From: Rhizophagus clarus
Taxonomy: Eukaryota; Glomeromycota; Glomeromycetes; Glomerales; Glomeraceae
Assembly: GCA_015698045.1 (NCBI GenBank)
Contig: BLAL01000252.1
Coordinates: forward strand, 1 to 64,000
DNA: 64,000 nucleotides
Direction: 5' to 3'
Shown piece by piece: positions 25,886 through 36,648 of the stretch (positions within the stretch are counted from its first letter, which is position 1; each line of letters begins with the position of its first letter). The notes under the pieces were generated by a model. The model was given only the letters and a program-made list of their open reading frames with translations, had not been told where the DNA came from and did not search any database. Made by a program: the position numbers and the translations under genes.

Positions 25886-27893
25886 TTATGTACGTCTTCT
25901 GATATCGACTGGTACTTCTAAGTAAAAGGGACCTTGGTGCTCATCTACTTCTAAATTACCATTATTATCATCGTTTTGTTCTTCATTAGTTCCATCATTT
26001 TTATCAGCATTACCATTATTGCCATCATCGTTATTATCACCATTACCATTATTGTCATCATCGTTATTATCATCATTACCATTATTATCATCATCGTTAT
26101 TATCACCGTCGTTATCCTCATCATCATCATCATCATCAAATTCTGGTTCAATCCACCTTGATGATATCCACCAATTAGCCATGTCTTGTGTTGGTCTGCT
26201 TTTTTTATCAATATCGTCTAAACGGTAACGTTTGCGACTTAACCCGGTTCCGATGCTTACTCTGATCTCGTCCGCTCGAAATAAGATTCTTTTAACCTAA
26301 TGATAAATTTATAACTTATTAGCATAAACGCCTATGTTTTAAACTTTCGCAACTTTACGTACTCTAGAAGACCTCCACTCCTTATTGTGAATCTTAATTA
26401 CAGAATTTGTACTTATCAACCTTCCTGATCTTATGTTATCGTTACGCTCTTCATTTGCCAGAACTTCGTCTTCAGTAGACCATTCATCCGAATGGACTTC
26501 TGCGGTATTTACTGCCTTTTCGCAATCTTTAATAAATACTTCCCTAGTCATATTTTCAGGATGACAATCATCTAGAATGCTGTCTTGCGTGAAGATCATG
26601 TGTTGGAGACCTTTGCGTCTTCTTGTCATTTTCTATTAAAGAGTAAATTAAAATAATTAATAGATTATATACATTGTCATTTTAAATAATGAATTTCACA
26701 CCTGATCTCTCCTCGACGTCATGTGTTGCCGTTTATTGTGTTCATCTATCTTACCCTCCTTTTTTAATTTCCAAATCTCCCACCGTGATTTGTGTAGCTG
26801 TTTTATTACTTTTAAAAGTTCTGTATCGTATACCTCTAATAAAGAAGGCATCGCTGCTTTAACGGCTGGTAAAAGCTTCTTATTTATCGACTTTTTTTGT
26901 TTACTAAATGTCTTTGATGTGTCAAAAAAAATCAACGAATCGAGGTTGTTTATAATATGGATTACCTCATCCTATTTAATATAACACTCATTTTTTAACG
27001 ATCAATACAAAAGAGAAATATTTAATAAAATAAAGATATATTTACATGAACGGTTTTTTTGAAATTTTTATCAGTTATTGGAGGAAGGGCACGCCGATTC
27101 TCTCTGGACAGAACTGGGGATAGGCTTCTATTTCTTGGTCCTTCATTCATTCTTTCTTCCGTTAGCACTTCCACACGTTTGGTAAGATTTGAAATCATGC
27201 TTCTTAATTCGCTGACTTCTCTGTTGTTAGCACCTATTATAAATCAGTATTTAATATAAATCATTTAGTATAAAAAATTTTACGTGCAAGTAAGTAAAGA
27301 AACGTGAAAGAAATACTACCGCTCGCTGGAGGTGAAGAAGAAGGAATTGTTAAAGATAGATCGGTTAAAGATCCTATAACAATAACGTTAAATTGGTATA
27401 GTATAAGTAAAATGAAATTTAATTAGCACTAATATAAAACAATATTACTTTTTGTAATTGATCTCCCTTTAGAGACATTTTGATAGTTTCGATTATGTTG
27501 AGATTGAGAGCGTGATTGATGTCGATGAGGGGAATGAGAGCGAGATCGAGATCGACGTTGATGGGAACGAGAATGATGGGAACGATGAGGGGAGCGAGAT
27601 CGACGTTGATGAGACTGAGAATGATGGGAATGATGAGGGGAGCGAGAGCGATGGGAACGCGATCGTTAGGATTCGGAATGATAATAACGAGATTTGGATC
27701 GAGATGGGTAAGATCGAGGTTGACGAGTCGTTGAGCGAGATTTTGAGCGACTACGAGATCGATTAATATGAGTTTGATGCCGAGATTGATGAGATTGGGA
27801 ACGGGAACTAGATTCATTTCGTTGAGATCTAATATGAGGATGAGAGCCATCACGAGAAATAGGAATTAAATTTAAAGGTTTGAATTTTCTCAT
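25886..27893 (-). CDS. RS-rich, Asp/Asn-repeat second gene of the CACTA element
   Basis: Six exons can be traced on the minus strand. First is a start near 27893 with an Arg/Ser-rich domain of many RSRS, SHQRRSRS and RSHHS units. A short exon near 27375-27320 is followed by a predicted coiled-coil exon near 27234-27049 (VSELRSMISNLTKRVEVLTEE). Next come a helical exon near 26972-26701 (WEIWKLKKEGKI), an exon at 26632-26340 (KEWRSSRVRKVAK), and a last exon at about 26296-25886 with a run of Asp followed by NGDNNDD-type repeats and the end VDIRRRT. The introns have GT-AG ends. An in-frame TAA near 27666-27668 breaks the RS domain, so this copy may be non-functional or my exon limit is wrong. 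By position it corresponds to the TnpA-like second protein of CACTA elements, but no homology was established. Confidence 0.5.
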
Positions 27894-28639
27894 TATGATA
27901 TTTGATAATTTGATAATTTAAAGATTAAACAAGAAATAAAGGCTCTATATATAACTATTACTTACGTCTTCTGAACCATTTTCGTTATCGTCTGATTAAA
28001 ATAAAAGATAGATTAAATTAATAAGACTCGTTATCATTTAATAAAATATATCGCTATCAATATTAATTAAAATAAATCAATAAATTAAATAAACTTGATA
28101 TTATATCGCTTTCAATTAATTAAAATGTATTATTTAAAATAATCAGTAAACTACATTAATTAAATTAAGATAAATCAATCAATATTTAAATATATCAGTA
28201 AACTAGATATTATATCGCTATCAATTAATTAAAATATATCAATAAACTAAATATTATAGCGTTATCAATTAATAGAATATATCAATAAATTAATTAAAAT
28301 ATATCAGTAAACAATTAATAATTAAAAATATCAATAAATTAATTAAAATATATCAATAAAGTATATCAATGAATTAATTAAAATATATTAATAAACTAAA
28401 TATTATATCATTATCATAAATAACATGTCCAAATTAGTAATAACACATTTGAAGCTTGATAAAGTTATACTTACGGAAGCTGGTTTTTCCGACAGGAAAT
28501 ATAATTGGCGAAAAGAAATATGCTTACTTTGTTAAGCCGACGAAAATAAGGCAAAAAATAAGGCGAAAAATATCGTCAACCATTAACGAAAAAAATGAAA
28601 GGCAACAAAGAAAATTTGTTGCATCGTACTAAAACGTGG

Positions 28640-28780
28640 AGAAAAAAGAAAGAAAGCATGGTAAACGTACGCAAATGTACCATACTCACGAGCAAATTTA
28701 TAGTAAACGTAAACAAATTGGAAATCACCGATTTGTAGAACGTGCATGGTAAATGCGGTAAACGCAAACAAACTTTATAG
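28640..28780. promoter_or_regulatory. cluster of GTAAACG/GTAAACAAA-type motifs between the CACTA genes
   Basis: GTAAACGTACGCAAA, GTAAACGTAAACAAAT and GTAAACGCAAACAAAC occur within about 100 bp in the divergent intergenic space. The core resembles forkhead-type sites (GTAAACA). A promoter role is inferred from position only. Confidence 0.3.
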
Positions 28781-29565
28781 CTCCTGCCAATCACGTCGGG
28801 TGACATTTATGCACTATCTAGTCACGTGGTATTAACAAACTGTACGTCTGTGCCAACTGCCAAGGGCAAAAGAAGAATTAAAGATTTATTAAAACAATTC
28901 TATTAATTAACAAGTAATTTTAACCATGACTGATTGTTAGAATAAACGTATATATGCTATAACTCAACGTATTATTGTAAGCGACTCAATAAAAGATAAA
29001 ATAATAAATATTTGATATCTCGTTAACAGCTTTAAATGATACTGATGTACTAGAAATTGACGACTTGAAAGAAAATATATAAAAAAAAAATGAAATATAG
29101 TTTTTCCTAATTTTTGATATATTCGAAAGAATAGGCCAAGTGTTAAATTTTGATGTTGTTGCAGTTGCGAACAACTAAGACACTTTTTTTATAACTCTCG
29201 CATTTTGATCTGTGAATAGGAAATTGCTACATCTCTACTTAAATTATTTGGATCTTTCGAATTCGTGATGATATATGAGATTTATTAGTAAGTCGATTGA
29301 CATGTTTCAAGAATCAGATTAATTGAATTTGAAAAAATTTTCTAGTATAATTATACCCTTAATACCAAATTTAATTAGAGAATTAGCAAAAATAAAATTA
29401 TATTTTAGTATTTGATAAAATACATTGGTCTTGACATCATTGTCATGTGTTATTATCAAAATAGCTTAATTACCAAGCTGTGCCTTGACAAAAATGGACC
29501 AAGAATCGGGATTGCCGAACCAATTAGATTGATTTGCAATTCCTTAAAAAAAAAAAAAAAAAAAA

Positions 29566-32500
29566 ATGTCGGAATCTCTAGATACAAGAACCAGAACCAA
29601 AGTGCATTGTTTCTGTAAAGAATGTAACGGTAAATTGGTTGATCCAAGGACTAAACTGAAACATGAGTTAAAATATAAATTAAAATCTAATGCGAATAAT
29701 AATTTTGGTAACAATTATCAAGAAGGTTCTTCAAATGTTATATCATCTGATGCTGTTGATGAAGATGTAATGGAATGCGACCCAATACAAGGGATAAATG
29801 ATACATCACCTGATATAACTGAACAATTATCCAAAGATATTGAACAATTGTCTGAAGATATTGAACTATTATCCGAAGATATTGAACCATTACTCACAAG
29901 AAACTATTTCTTTTTAACAAAGAAGTCACCTATACATGAATCGGCAAAACATCGAACGATAAAGAAAGGAAAAATATCCGATCTTGTTCTTGAAAATTTA
30001 TTATTGGATAATGTAAGAAACGAGAATGATCAAGATGGGGATTCTGAAGATGATGACGATAAAAATGGAGATACTGAAGATAGCGATTCTAATTATTCCG
30101 ATGATTATGAAGATGATGACGATGAGGAAGTCAATTTTGCATCAACAGATTTCGATGACGGCGAACCAATTCTTCCTAACATTAACATTAATGATAATTA
30201 TACTTGGACTATTTTGTGGATATTACAATATCAACAACGATTTAAACTTTCCAATGTAGCTATAGATTCTTTGTTCAAGTTCTTAAGATTTTTTCTTTTG
30301 ACAATAGATGAAAATAAATTTTCATCTTTTCCTTCCTCTTTATATATGGCTAAAAAGGTGTTGGAGATATCCACAACGATAATTAAATATGCAGCCTGTG
30401 ACAGATGTCACAAATTGTATGATATAAAAGAATTATTAGACAATACTGAAATACCAACTTGCAGTTTTGTAAACTATCCAAATCACAGAATAGAACGATT
30501 TCGACAACAATGCAATAACCCTCTATTAACGAAAATAGATAGTAATAATAGTAGTAATAATCCCATTTTCCGTCTGATAATGACATTCCCGTTAATAAAT
30601 ATTAAGCAACAATTGACCCTTTTTTTTAATCGCAAAAATTTTGAAATGTCATGTCAAAAGTGATCAGAAAGGAAAAACGGAACTGAAGCTTTATTCGATA
30701 TCTATAATGGTAGGGTCTGGAAAAGTTTTACAGATGATGATGGTGCGCTGTTTTTTACAAAAGAATTTGCCGATACTCATATCGGATTAATGTTAAATAT
30801 GGATTGGTTCCAGCCATTCGTAAATTCAAAATATTCTGTTGGTGTGATTTATGCCATTTTTTGTAATTTGCCACGTAATGAACGCTTCAAGCCACACAAT
30901 ATTCTTACACTAGCAGTAATGCCTGGTCCGAAAGAACCAAGCCAACATGAAATTAACAATTATTTGTATCCGATCGTTAACCAGTTAAATCGTTTGTGGA
31001 ATGGCTATTTTATAAAAATAAACGAACACAACAACAGTCGATTTGTCCGTGGTGCAATCATTGGCTGTTCTAGCGACGTCCCTGCGTCTCGGAAATTATG
31101 TGGTTTCATCTCGGCTCATATTACATGCTACCGATGTTACAAATCGGCAAATTTTATAAACAATCAACCAAATTTTGGGGGGTTTGCAGATTTAGACGAC
31201 TGGTTTGTTGAGCGAGATATTAATGAAATAAGAGAAAAAGCAAGTGAGTGGAAACAATGTGCAACTGAAGAAGCATGAAGAGCCCATGTCTCTGAACATC
31301 ATGTTCGCTGGTCGGAGATATACCGCTTGCTTTATTTTAATCCTGTTCGCTTTTACGTGGTTGATCCTATGCATTGCCTTTTTCTCGGTGTTGCGAAATG
31401 GATCGTAACGAAACTCTGAATAGGCGAAGGTATATTAAATAACGAAAAGCTCAAAATTATGCAAGAGAGAGCTGACATGATAAAGTTCCCAAGTGACCTT
31501 GGACGCCGCCCTGTCAGAATAGCTACCAGTGAAGGATTCTCAAATTTCACGGCGGACATGTGGAAAACCTTCATGTTAATTTTTGCAATACCTATCACAT
31601 GGAGTTTCTTTGGATACATCGACCAAAAAATTCTTGCATATTTCGTGCGCGCTTGCAAGATCTTAACAAACTGAGAGCTACAAAAAAATATGTTAAATGA
31701 AGCGTTTACAAGACTGATAGAGATGAACAAATTAATTGAACAAAAATATGGTCAAGAAAAAATAAGTCCTAATCTGCATCTCTGTCTCCATATCTGTGAA
31801 TGCGCATTAGACTATGGTCCTTTGTCCTCATTCTGGTGTTATAGCTTTGAACGGATGAACGGAATTTTAGGTACGTGATTTAATTTTTCCGATTTGAAAA
31901 TCGCAATGTTATTAATTATTTTTAAAAATTGTAGGTTCTTATAATAATAGCAGACGTAATATTGAACCTGAACTACTAAGAATTATGTCCGAAAATACAA
32001 TCCTTCAATACTTCCTCTCAAATTGTGACAACGATCACTTATTTTCCTCCTTGGAGATAATAGAACCAAGAAAATCTGTTGGCAGCTTGGCTGCACTTGA
32101 TGATTTTGCGAGCGATGAGTATCAAAATTTTATAAGACTATCTCTTATTGAGGAAGATTCGGCTTACGGAACAGAATGTTTTCCTGGGTTGCTAATGAAA
32201 CCGCGCAAAGAAACTACCCTTCCAAACCAAATTTTGGACCTACTGGTAGAATTTTATAATAGTTTGTATAATGATTATTGTTTCATCTCCATCTACTCTA
32301 TAATAGGTTCAAATAACGGTACTGTCGTAAACCCTAGAATTATACAATATGGGAGAATAAGAATTGGGGCGGACATATATGGTTCTGTTCAGGCTGCTCG
32401 TCACGAAAAATCCTCATATATATTAGCTCGATTTGTACATTATGATGGATCGATCGATGTTTATCCCGGTCAAGTACAATTTTATTTTGAGCATACTATT

Positions 32501-32782
32501 CATTTAAATAGTTCACGATCATTAACCCATTCATTAGCGTTAGTCAAATGGTACAAACCGGTTCAAGATCATAGTACAAGATATTATTGCCAAGTAGATA
32601 ACGACATAAAATCATGTAATATGGAATTATGGACAAATGAGTTTTATGATATGAGAAGAGACAGTATTATACCCATACATCATATAATAGGAAAATTCAT
32701 TAAATGTAATTTTGATACTGGGACGAGAAAAACAAAAGAATATATGGCTGTGATTCCTTTAAATAAAAAAATTTCGTTTTAA
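29566..32782 (+). pseudogene. Tnp2/Transposase_21 transposase of the CACTA element, four TGA stops
   Basis: Exon 1 is 29566-31870 and exon 2 is 31935-32782, with a 64-nt GT-AG intron, giving 1050 residues. The N-terminus has a CxxC zinc-binding block (CFCKECNGK) and a long acidic region (about residues 60-210). The core has MDWFQPF, PGPKEPS, SSDVPASRKLCGF and CYRCYK. The catalytic blocks are DPMHCLFLGV (Asp) and LSSFWCYSFERMNG (Glu). The C-terminus (after about residue 850) is BAH-like with YGSVQAARHEKSS. The frame of exon 1 stays open except for TGA at 30661, 31276, 31417 and 31672. No frameshift is seen. This suggests a recently inactivated gene. A 20-base poly-A precedes the start. Confidence 0.82.
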
Positions 32783-33254
32783 AAACTTTATATAATATAA
32801 AATGAATTATATGTAAAATCGGAATGGCAAATTCAATTATAGCATTTGTATTTGATTAAATTATAACAATCATTTTTTTTTGGCACAAGAATAACGATAA
32901 AGGTTACATATACCGTAATTAATTCTAACCGCGTGAAAAATCAGATAATTCAGATAACAAGAGATCTTATTTTGAGCCGGCAAAGTTGTATTGCAAATCG
33001 GTCTTTTATTACGACATTATGATACAAGCACCATACTTTGTGATTAATAACTCTAATCATGTAATAATTTTTAGATATCAAAGGTTTATTTTATTTTAAT
33101 TAAATATCACATAAAGTATAAAACAATTATTCTGGCTATATAAATACATTTAAGGCCGGCAAAGCTGTATTGCAAATCGGCCCTTCTTATTTGAAAAGGG
33201 TAACAATTACATTAAATTAATACGGCACTTATTCAAAAATGTTTAAAAATGTTG

Positions 33255-33545
33255 CAACTTAATTCTTCAATAATCATCATTGTTATAATCAAGTTACTTA
33301 CGACTTAAGCCTACTTTGATTATAAATAAAACGGCACTTCACACAGACAGAGCTCATGATATATGAGTTATCCCATCATGCCTATTTTACCCCTTGATAA
33401 AGGATTTTTGTTGCATGTACTTTCCTAATCAATGATAATCAAAGTTACTTACGACTTAAGTCTACTTTGATTATAAATAAAACGGCACTTCGTACAGACA
33501 GAGCTCATGATATATGAGTTATCCCATCATGCCTATTTTAACTAT
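33255..33545 (+). repeat. direct repeat in the right part of the CACTA element
   Basis: A block of about 110 bp occurs twice (about 33290-33405 and 33430-33540). Both copies include AAGTTACTTACGACTTAAG, AAAACGGCACTTC and CAGACAGAGCTCATGATATA. It is non-coding. Confidence 0.8.
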
Positions 33546-34179
33546 GATTAAAGAATTTACATTATTATTGTAAATATTTTACTCATAAGTCATAATGATA
33601 TCTATTTAGACTTCGACGAATAATGCGACAGAGGAGGCAGAATTATCATAACCAAAATTCGAAGCGAGAGGTCTATGTATAGTAAATAGATCATCAACTT
33701 TGGTACCAGAGTTATTTACAAACTTTAGGTGGCCACCTAGCCCACCTTTCCTATAACACACTATGCATGACGGCAAACAGTATAGGAGGCAGACTCTTCT
33801 TTCAGAAAGAAAGTTTTTTTTTGAAAAAAAAAAAAATAGTACAATTAAATAGCGTTTAATTAAATGTGATTAATTAACTTTTTAGGAATAGGCCTTATCA
33901 ATGCGATCTCATCAGTTTCGATTATCACTGTTCAACCTTATGAATACTTCAGTTATTGTTTGTGAAATCGAACTAACTGGGAATTCAATGTACAAAACAA
34001 GTAGAATATTTAGAATAGTATCTTATATTTATTAGTATAATAAATAATTTCAAAAATTCTATGATGTAAAATTACGAAATATTACAATTTAAATATCGGC
34101 AAAGGCTATTTTAAATAGAGTAAAATCTTTATTCGACCTGTGTCAAAAGCGGTAAAGTTTACACTAAATATAATATCTC

Positions 34180-34577
34180 TGGTTTAAATATCGGCATTTA
34201 ATTAAAAAAAAGGTAAAAATCGGCCGCTAAAATCGGCATTTCTGGATGAAAAATCAGAAGTTAACAAAAATCGGCAAAAAATTAGTAAAATAATCGGCAA
34301 AGCCTTATTGAAGTCGGCAAGGGAATTTTAAATAAGATAAAATCCTTTATTCGAACTATACGAAAAGGGTAAAGTATATAATAAATATAATATCTCCAGT
34401 TTAAATATCGGCATTTATTTAAAAAAGGTAAAAATCGGCCGCTAAAATCGGCATTTATGACTGAAAAATCAGAATTTAACAAAAATCGGCAAAAATAGAT
34501 ATGGCTATACTAAAATAAGCAAAATTTGGCATATTCTATATTGAAGTCGGCAAGGCTATTTTAAATAGAGCAAAATC
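34180..34577. repeat. right subterminal AATCGGC repeats
   Basis: AAATATCGGCATTTA, AAAATCGGCCGCTAAAATCGG and AAAAATCGGCAAAAA recur, in two related blocks of about 230 bp (34160-34320 and 34370-34500). They mirror the left subterminal motifs. Confidence 0.7.
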
Positions 34578-34601
34578 CGATTTTTTTTCATTCGACCTGT
34601 G
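34578..34601 (-). repeat. right terminal inverted repeat of the CACTA element
   Basis: This is the exact reverse complement of 24854-24877, followed by ATT. Confidence 0.93.
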
Positions 34602-35220
34602 ATTTTTAGAGATTTTTAAACACTTACTGCTGTGGAACATTTATTTGTTATTATACGCTTGACCATAATACTTTCATCACAGTCAGTTACAGTAACTTAC
34701 GTGATCTTCCAGTTTTTGACTTGTCACTTACACTATTAGTCTCCTCATATTTCTTTTTTAATTTTAAAATACTTGAATAGTGAACATTTTCACCAATTCA
34801 CGTGGCTACTTCTCTTAAATTAAAGCCTAGTTCTAACAATTGAATTGCTTGAACTTTTTGTTTTATTGTTAGTCATTTTGGCATATTTGAAATAAAAAAA
34901 AATAAAAAAAAGTAACAAGAAAAGATAATTAAACCTTTACATAGCTTTACATTGTGAAAACTTTTCTAATTACATGTATAAATCTTTAAAAAAATATAAT
35001 TATTTTGTTTTGTCAAAAGAAACATAATACTAAAAAGAGATAAAGTGTATATTTCTGAGATTATCTATAACAAATTAAGCCTAATTTGGTATATATAAAA
35101 AGATCATTGAGTGTATATCCTAATTTAGTTAAATTTATATTTATCAAATTAAATAAAAAAAGTACACATAACTTATGATTGACAATTTATGTGGTTGCGT
35201 TTCTTTTGACAGCTACTGTA

Positions 35221-35346
35221 AATACCAGTATAAAACATACATTATACACCAGGACATTATACGGTTTGTAAATAAAAGCCAGTATAAAATATATGTTATA
35301 CACCAGGATATTATACGGTTCGCAAATAAATGCAGTATAAAATATA
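35221..35346. repeat. GTATAAAACATA tandem array, right part
   Basis: Three further units, with CAGTATAAAACATAC at 35228, 35280 and 35332 (approximate positions), continue the array of 21160-21590 in the same orientation across the Tc1/mariner insertion. Confidence 0.75.
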
Positions 35347-35503
35347 TGGGGCCTTTGCAATAGAAAGGTACGAAACTCAAAAAAAAATAAAAATTTAATT
35401 AATATTAAATTTACACTTATTTTAGTATAAAAAACATAATTAGTATATAAAGTAAATTTAAAAATTTTTTTGAGTTTCGTACCTTTCTATTGCAAAGACC
35501 CCA
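35347..35503. mobile_element. 157-bp palindromic MITE
   Basis: Nearly perfect inverted ends of about 40 bp begin TGGGGCCTTTGCAATAGAAA and include GGTACGAAACTC. They are separated by about 75 bp of AT-rich sequence. TATA on both sides (35343-35346 and 35504-35507) fits a TA-type target duplication as in Tc1/mariner MITEs. It sits in the same tandem array as the Tc1 element. Confidence 0.75.
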
Positions 35504-36648
35504 TATATTATAAACAGGGATAATATACTGCATACAAGTATAAAGTGTACAAATCTTCATATTTATAAATACTGTATATATGATACAGTATGCAAAATAC
35601 TGAATGTATATTGTATATGCAAATACTGGTATAATACTTTAATCATACTGTATATATACTGTAATAATACTATTTACAAAATACAGCAATATCATATAAT
35701 AACTGTATCCATAATTTTTATAGGAATGGTGATAGTGATTATAGTTGAATTGTTATTATAGAGATGTAATTTAATAATATTTAAATTAGTTCTATAAAAT
35801 TGGATTTTTATAAAGAGGTATTATTATATAAAGAATAATTGTCTTAAGGAAAAATTATCTGAAATAAACAATGATCAGTATATGAATTATGTGAAGTGTG
35901 AATAATAATGATATATAGGGTAAATAAAATATCAGATATAAAATTACCAGATTAAATTACTTAGATAAAATCATTTCAGGTGTAAATTAATTATATACAA
36001 ATTTTAGATTATAGTTAAAAAATCATAATGCTATATTTTAATAAATTTTATTATATTTAATATATCCATTAAGCAATAATTTGAATTTAAAAACATTGCA
36101 GGTAAATTTGCCTGTATTACAGATAAAAGGATAGTTTTAAGTATATTTAAGATATTTATAATAATAAATTTTTTTTAAAAAAATTTATAATTTTTTTATA
36201 ATTATTATAATGAAACAAATAAAATAGGTAAAAAAAAAACTTTATTATTTAAAAAAAATACATCTTTTTTTTTATACTAAAATATTTTGTATTTTTTTTT
36301 TTTTATAATAAAAACTGATATACAAGATTGAAACAGAGAAAATTACACTATTAAAACTCCATAATTCAAAAGTAATAGGAATTCATTCTCCTAGAAATTT
36401 AAAAATGTTTATGAATCAAATCCCTTTTTTAAAAAAATTTCTTACCTTTGCTTATAATAGGGTATCAACCCTTTTTTTTTCACTATAAACTTGGATGCGT
36501 ACATGTATTAAACTATGTTACCATCATACTTTCATTTAACAAAAGTTTCAGTAGACTATTATTCATACTGATTTAATAATTTATTTTTTCTGGTACTTAG
36601 TTTATTATAAATTTTCAATTTTGAACAGAAATATTAATAAATCAATTG
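35504..36648. other. AT-rich intergenic stretch
   Basis: After degenerate TATAC-rich sequence (35504-35700) there is only low-complexity A/T sequence with poly-T and poly-A runs. No gene was seen. The part nearest 36649 will hold the 3' untranslated region and polyadenylation site of the GTPase gene. Confidence 0.5.

Larger units (their letters stand above)
24854..34601. mobile_element. 9.75-kb CACTA (EnSpm-like) transposon
   Basis: Perfect 24-bp inverted ends start CACAGGTCGAATG. The 3-bp target duplication is ATT (24851-24853 and 34602-34604). Three-bp duplication and CAC-starting ends are CACTA hallmarks. Subterminal regions on both sides are filled with AATCGGC/GCCGATT words. Inside, a Tnp2 transposase (29566-32782, plus) and a second gene (25886-27893, minus) diverge from a central non-coding region. 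The element is inserted in the Tc1 transposase. It is complete in structure, but its transposase carries four TGA stops. Confidence 0.9.
21877..34884 (-). pseudogene. Tc1-type DDE transposase, three separated pieces
   Basis: The gene runs on the minus strand. The N-terminal helix-turn-helix part is 34884-34602, with the start MPK followed by a stop. The catalytic core is 24853-24459, with WSDESKFQIFGSD holding the first Asp. The C-terminal part is 22249-21877, with the DNDP block holding the second Asp and SPDLNLIEHLW holding the final Glu. Reading continues in phase across the CACTA insertion site (SLKIIDKIEV) when one target copy is counted. An extra C in the run at 22166-22170 shifts frame just after DNDP, and several stops occur, so the gene was dead independently of the insertions. 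Confidence 0.8.
21591..35218 (-). mobile_element. Tc1/mariner element split by two later insertions
   Basis: The right end reads, on the minus strand, CAGTAGCTGTCAAAAGAAAC, next to a TA at 35219-35220. The left end has the matching inverted copy with GGCTATCAAAAGAAACG and both ends share AATTGTCAATCATAA. Removing the hAT-like insertion (2209 bp plus 8-bp duplication) and the CACTA insertion (9748 bp plus 3-bp duplication) leaves about 1660 bp, the normal size of a Tc1-type element. The left extremity has small changes, so its first bases are uncertain by a few bp. Confidence 0.8.

Noticed and set aside
25976..26228. Ser/Leu- and Ile-rich plus-strand frames
   Set aside because: They are the opposite strand of the Asp/Asn trinucleotide repeats in the last exon of the CACTA second gene.
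27419..27853. Leu/Pro/Ile-rich frame and acidic plus-strand frames over the RS region
   Set aside because: They are other-frame readings of the CGAGAT-type repeats that encode the RS domain on the minus strand.
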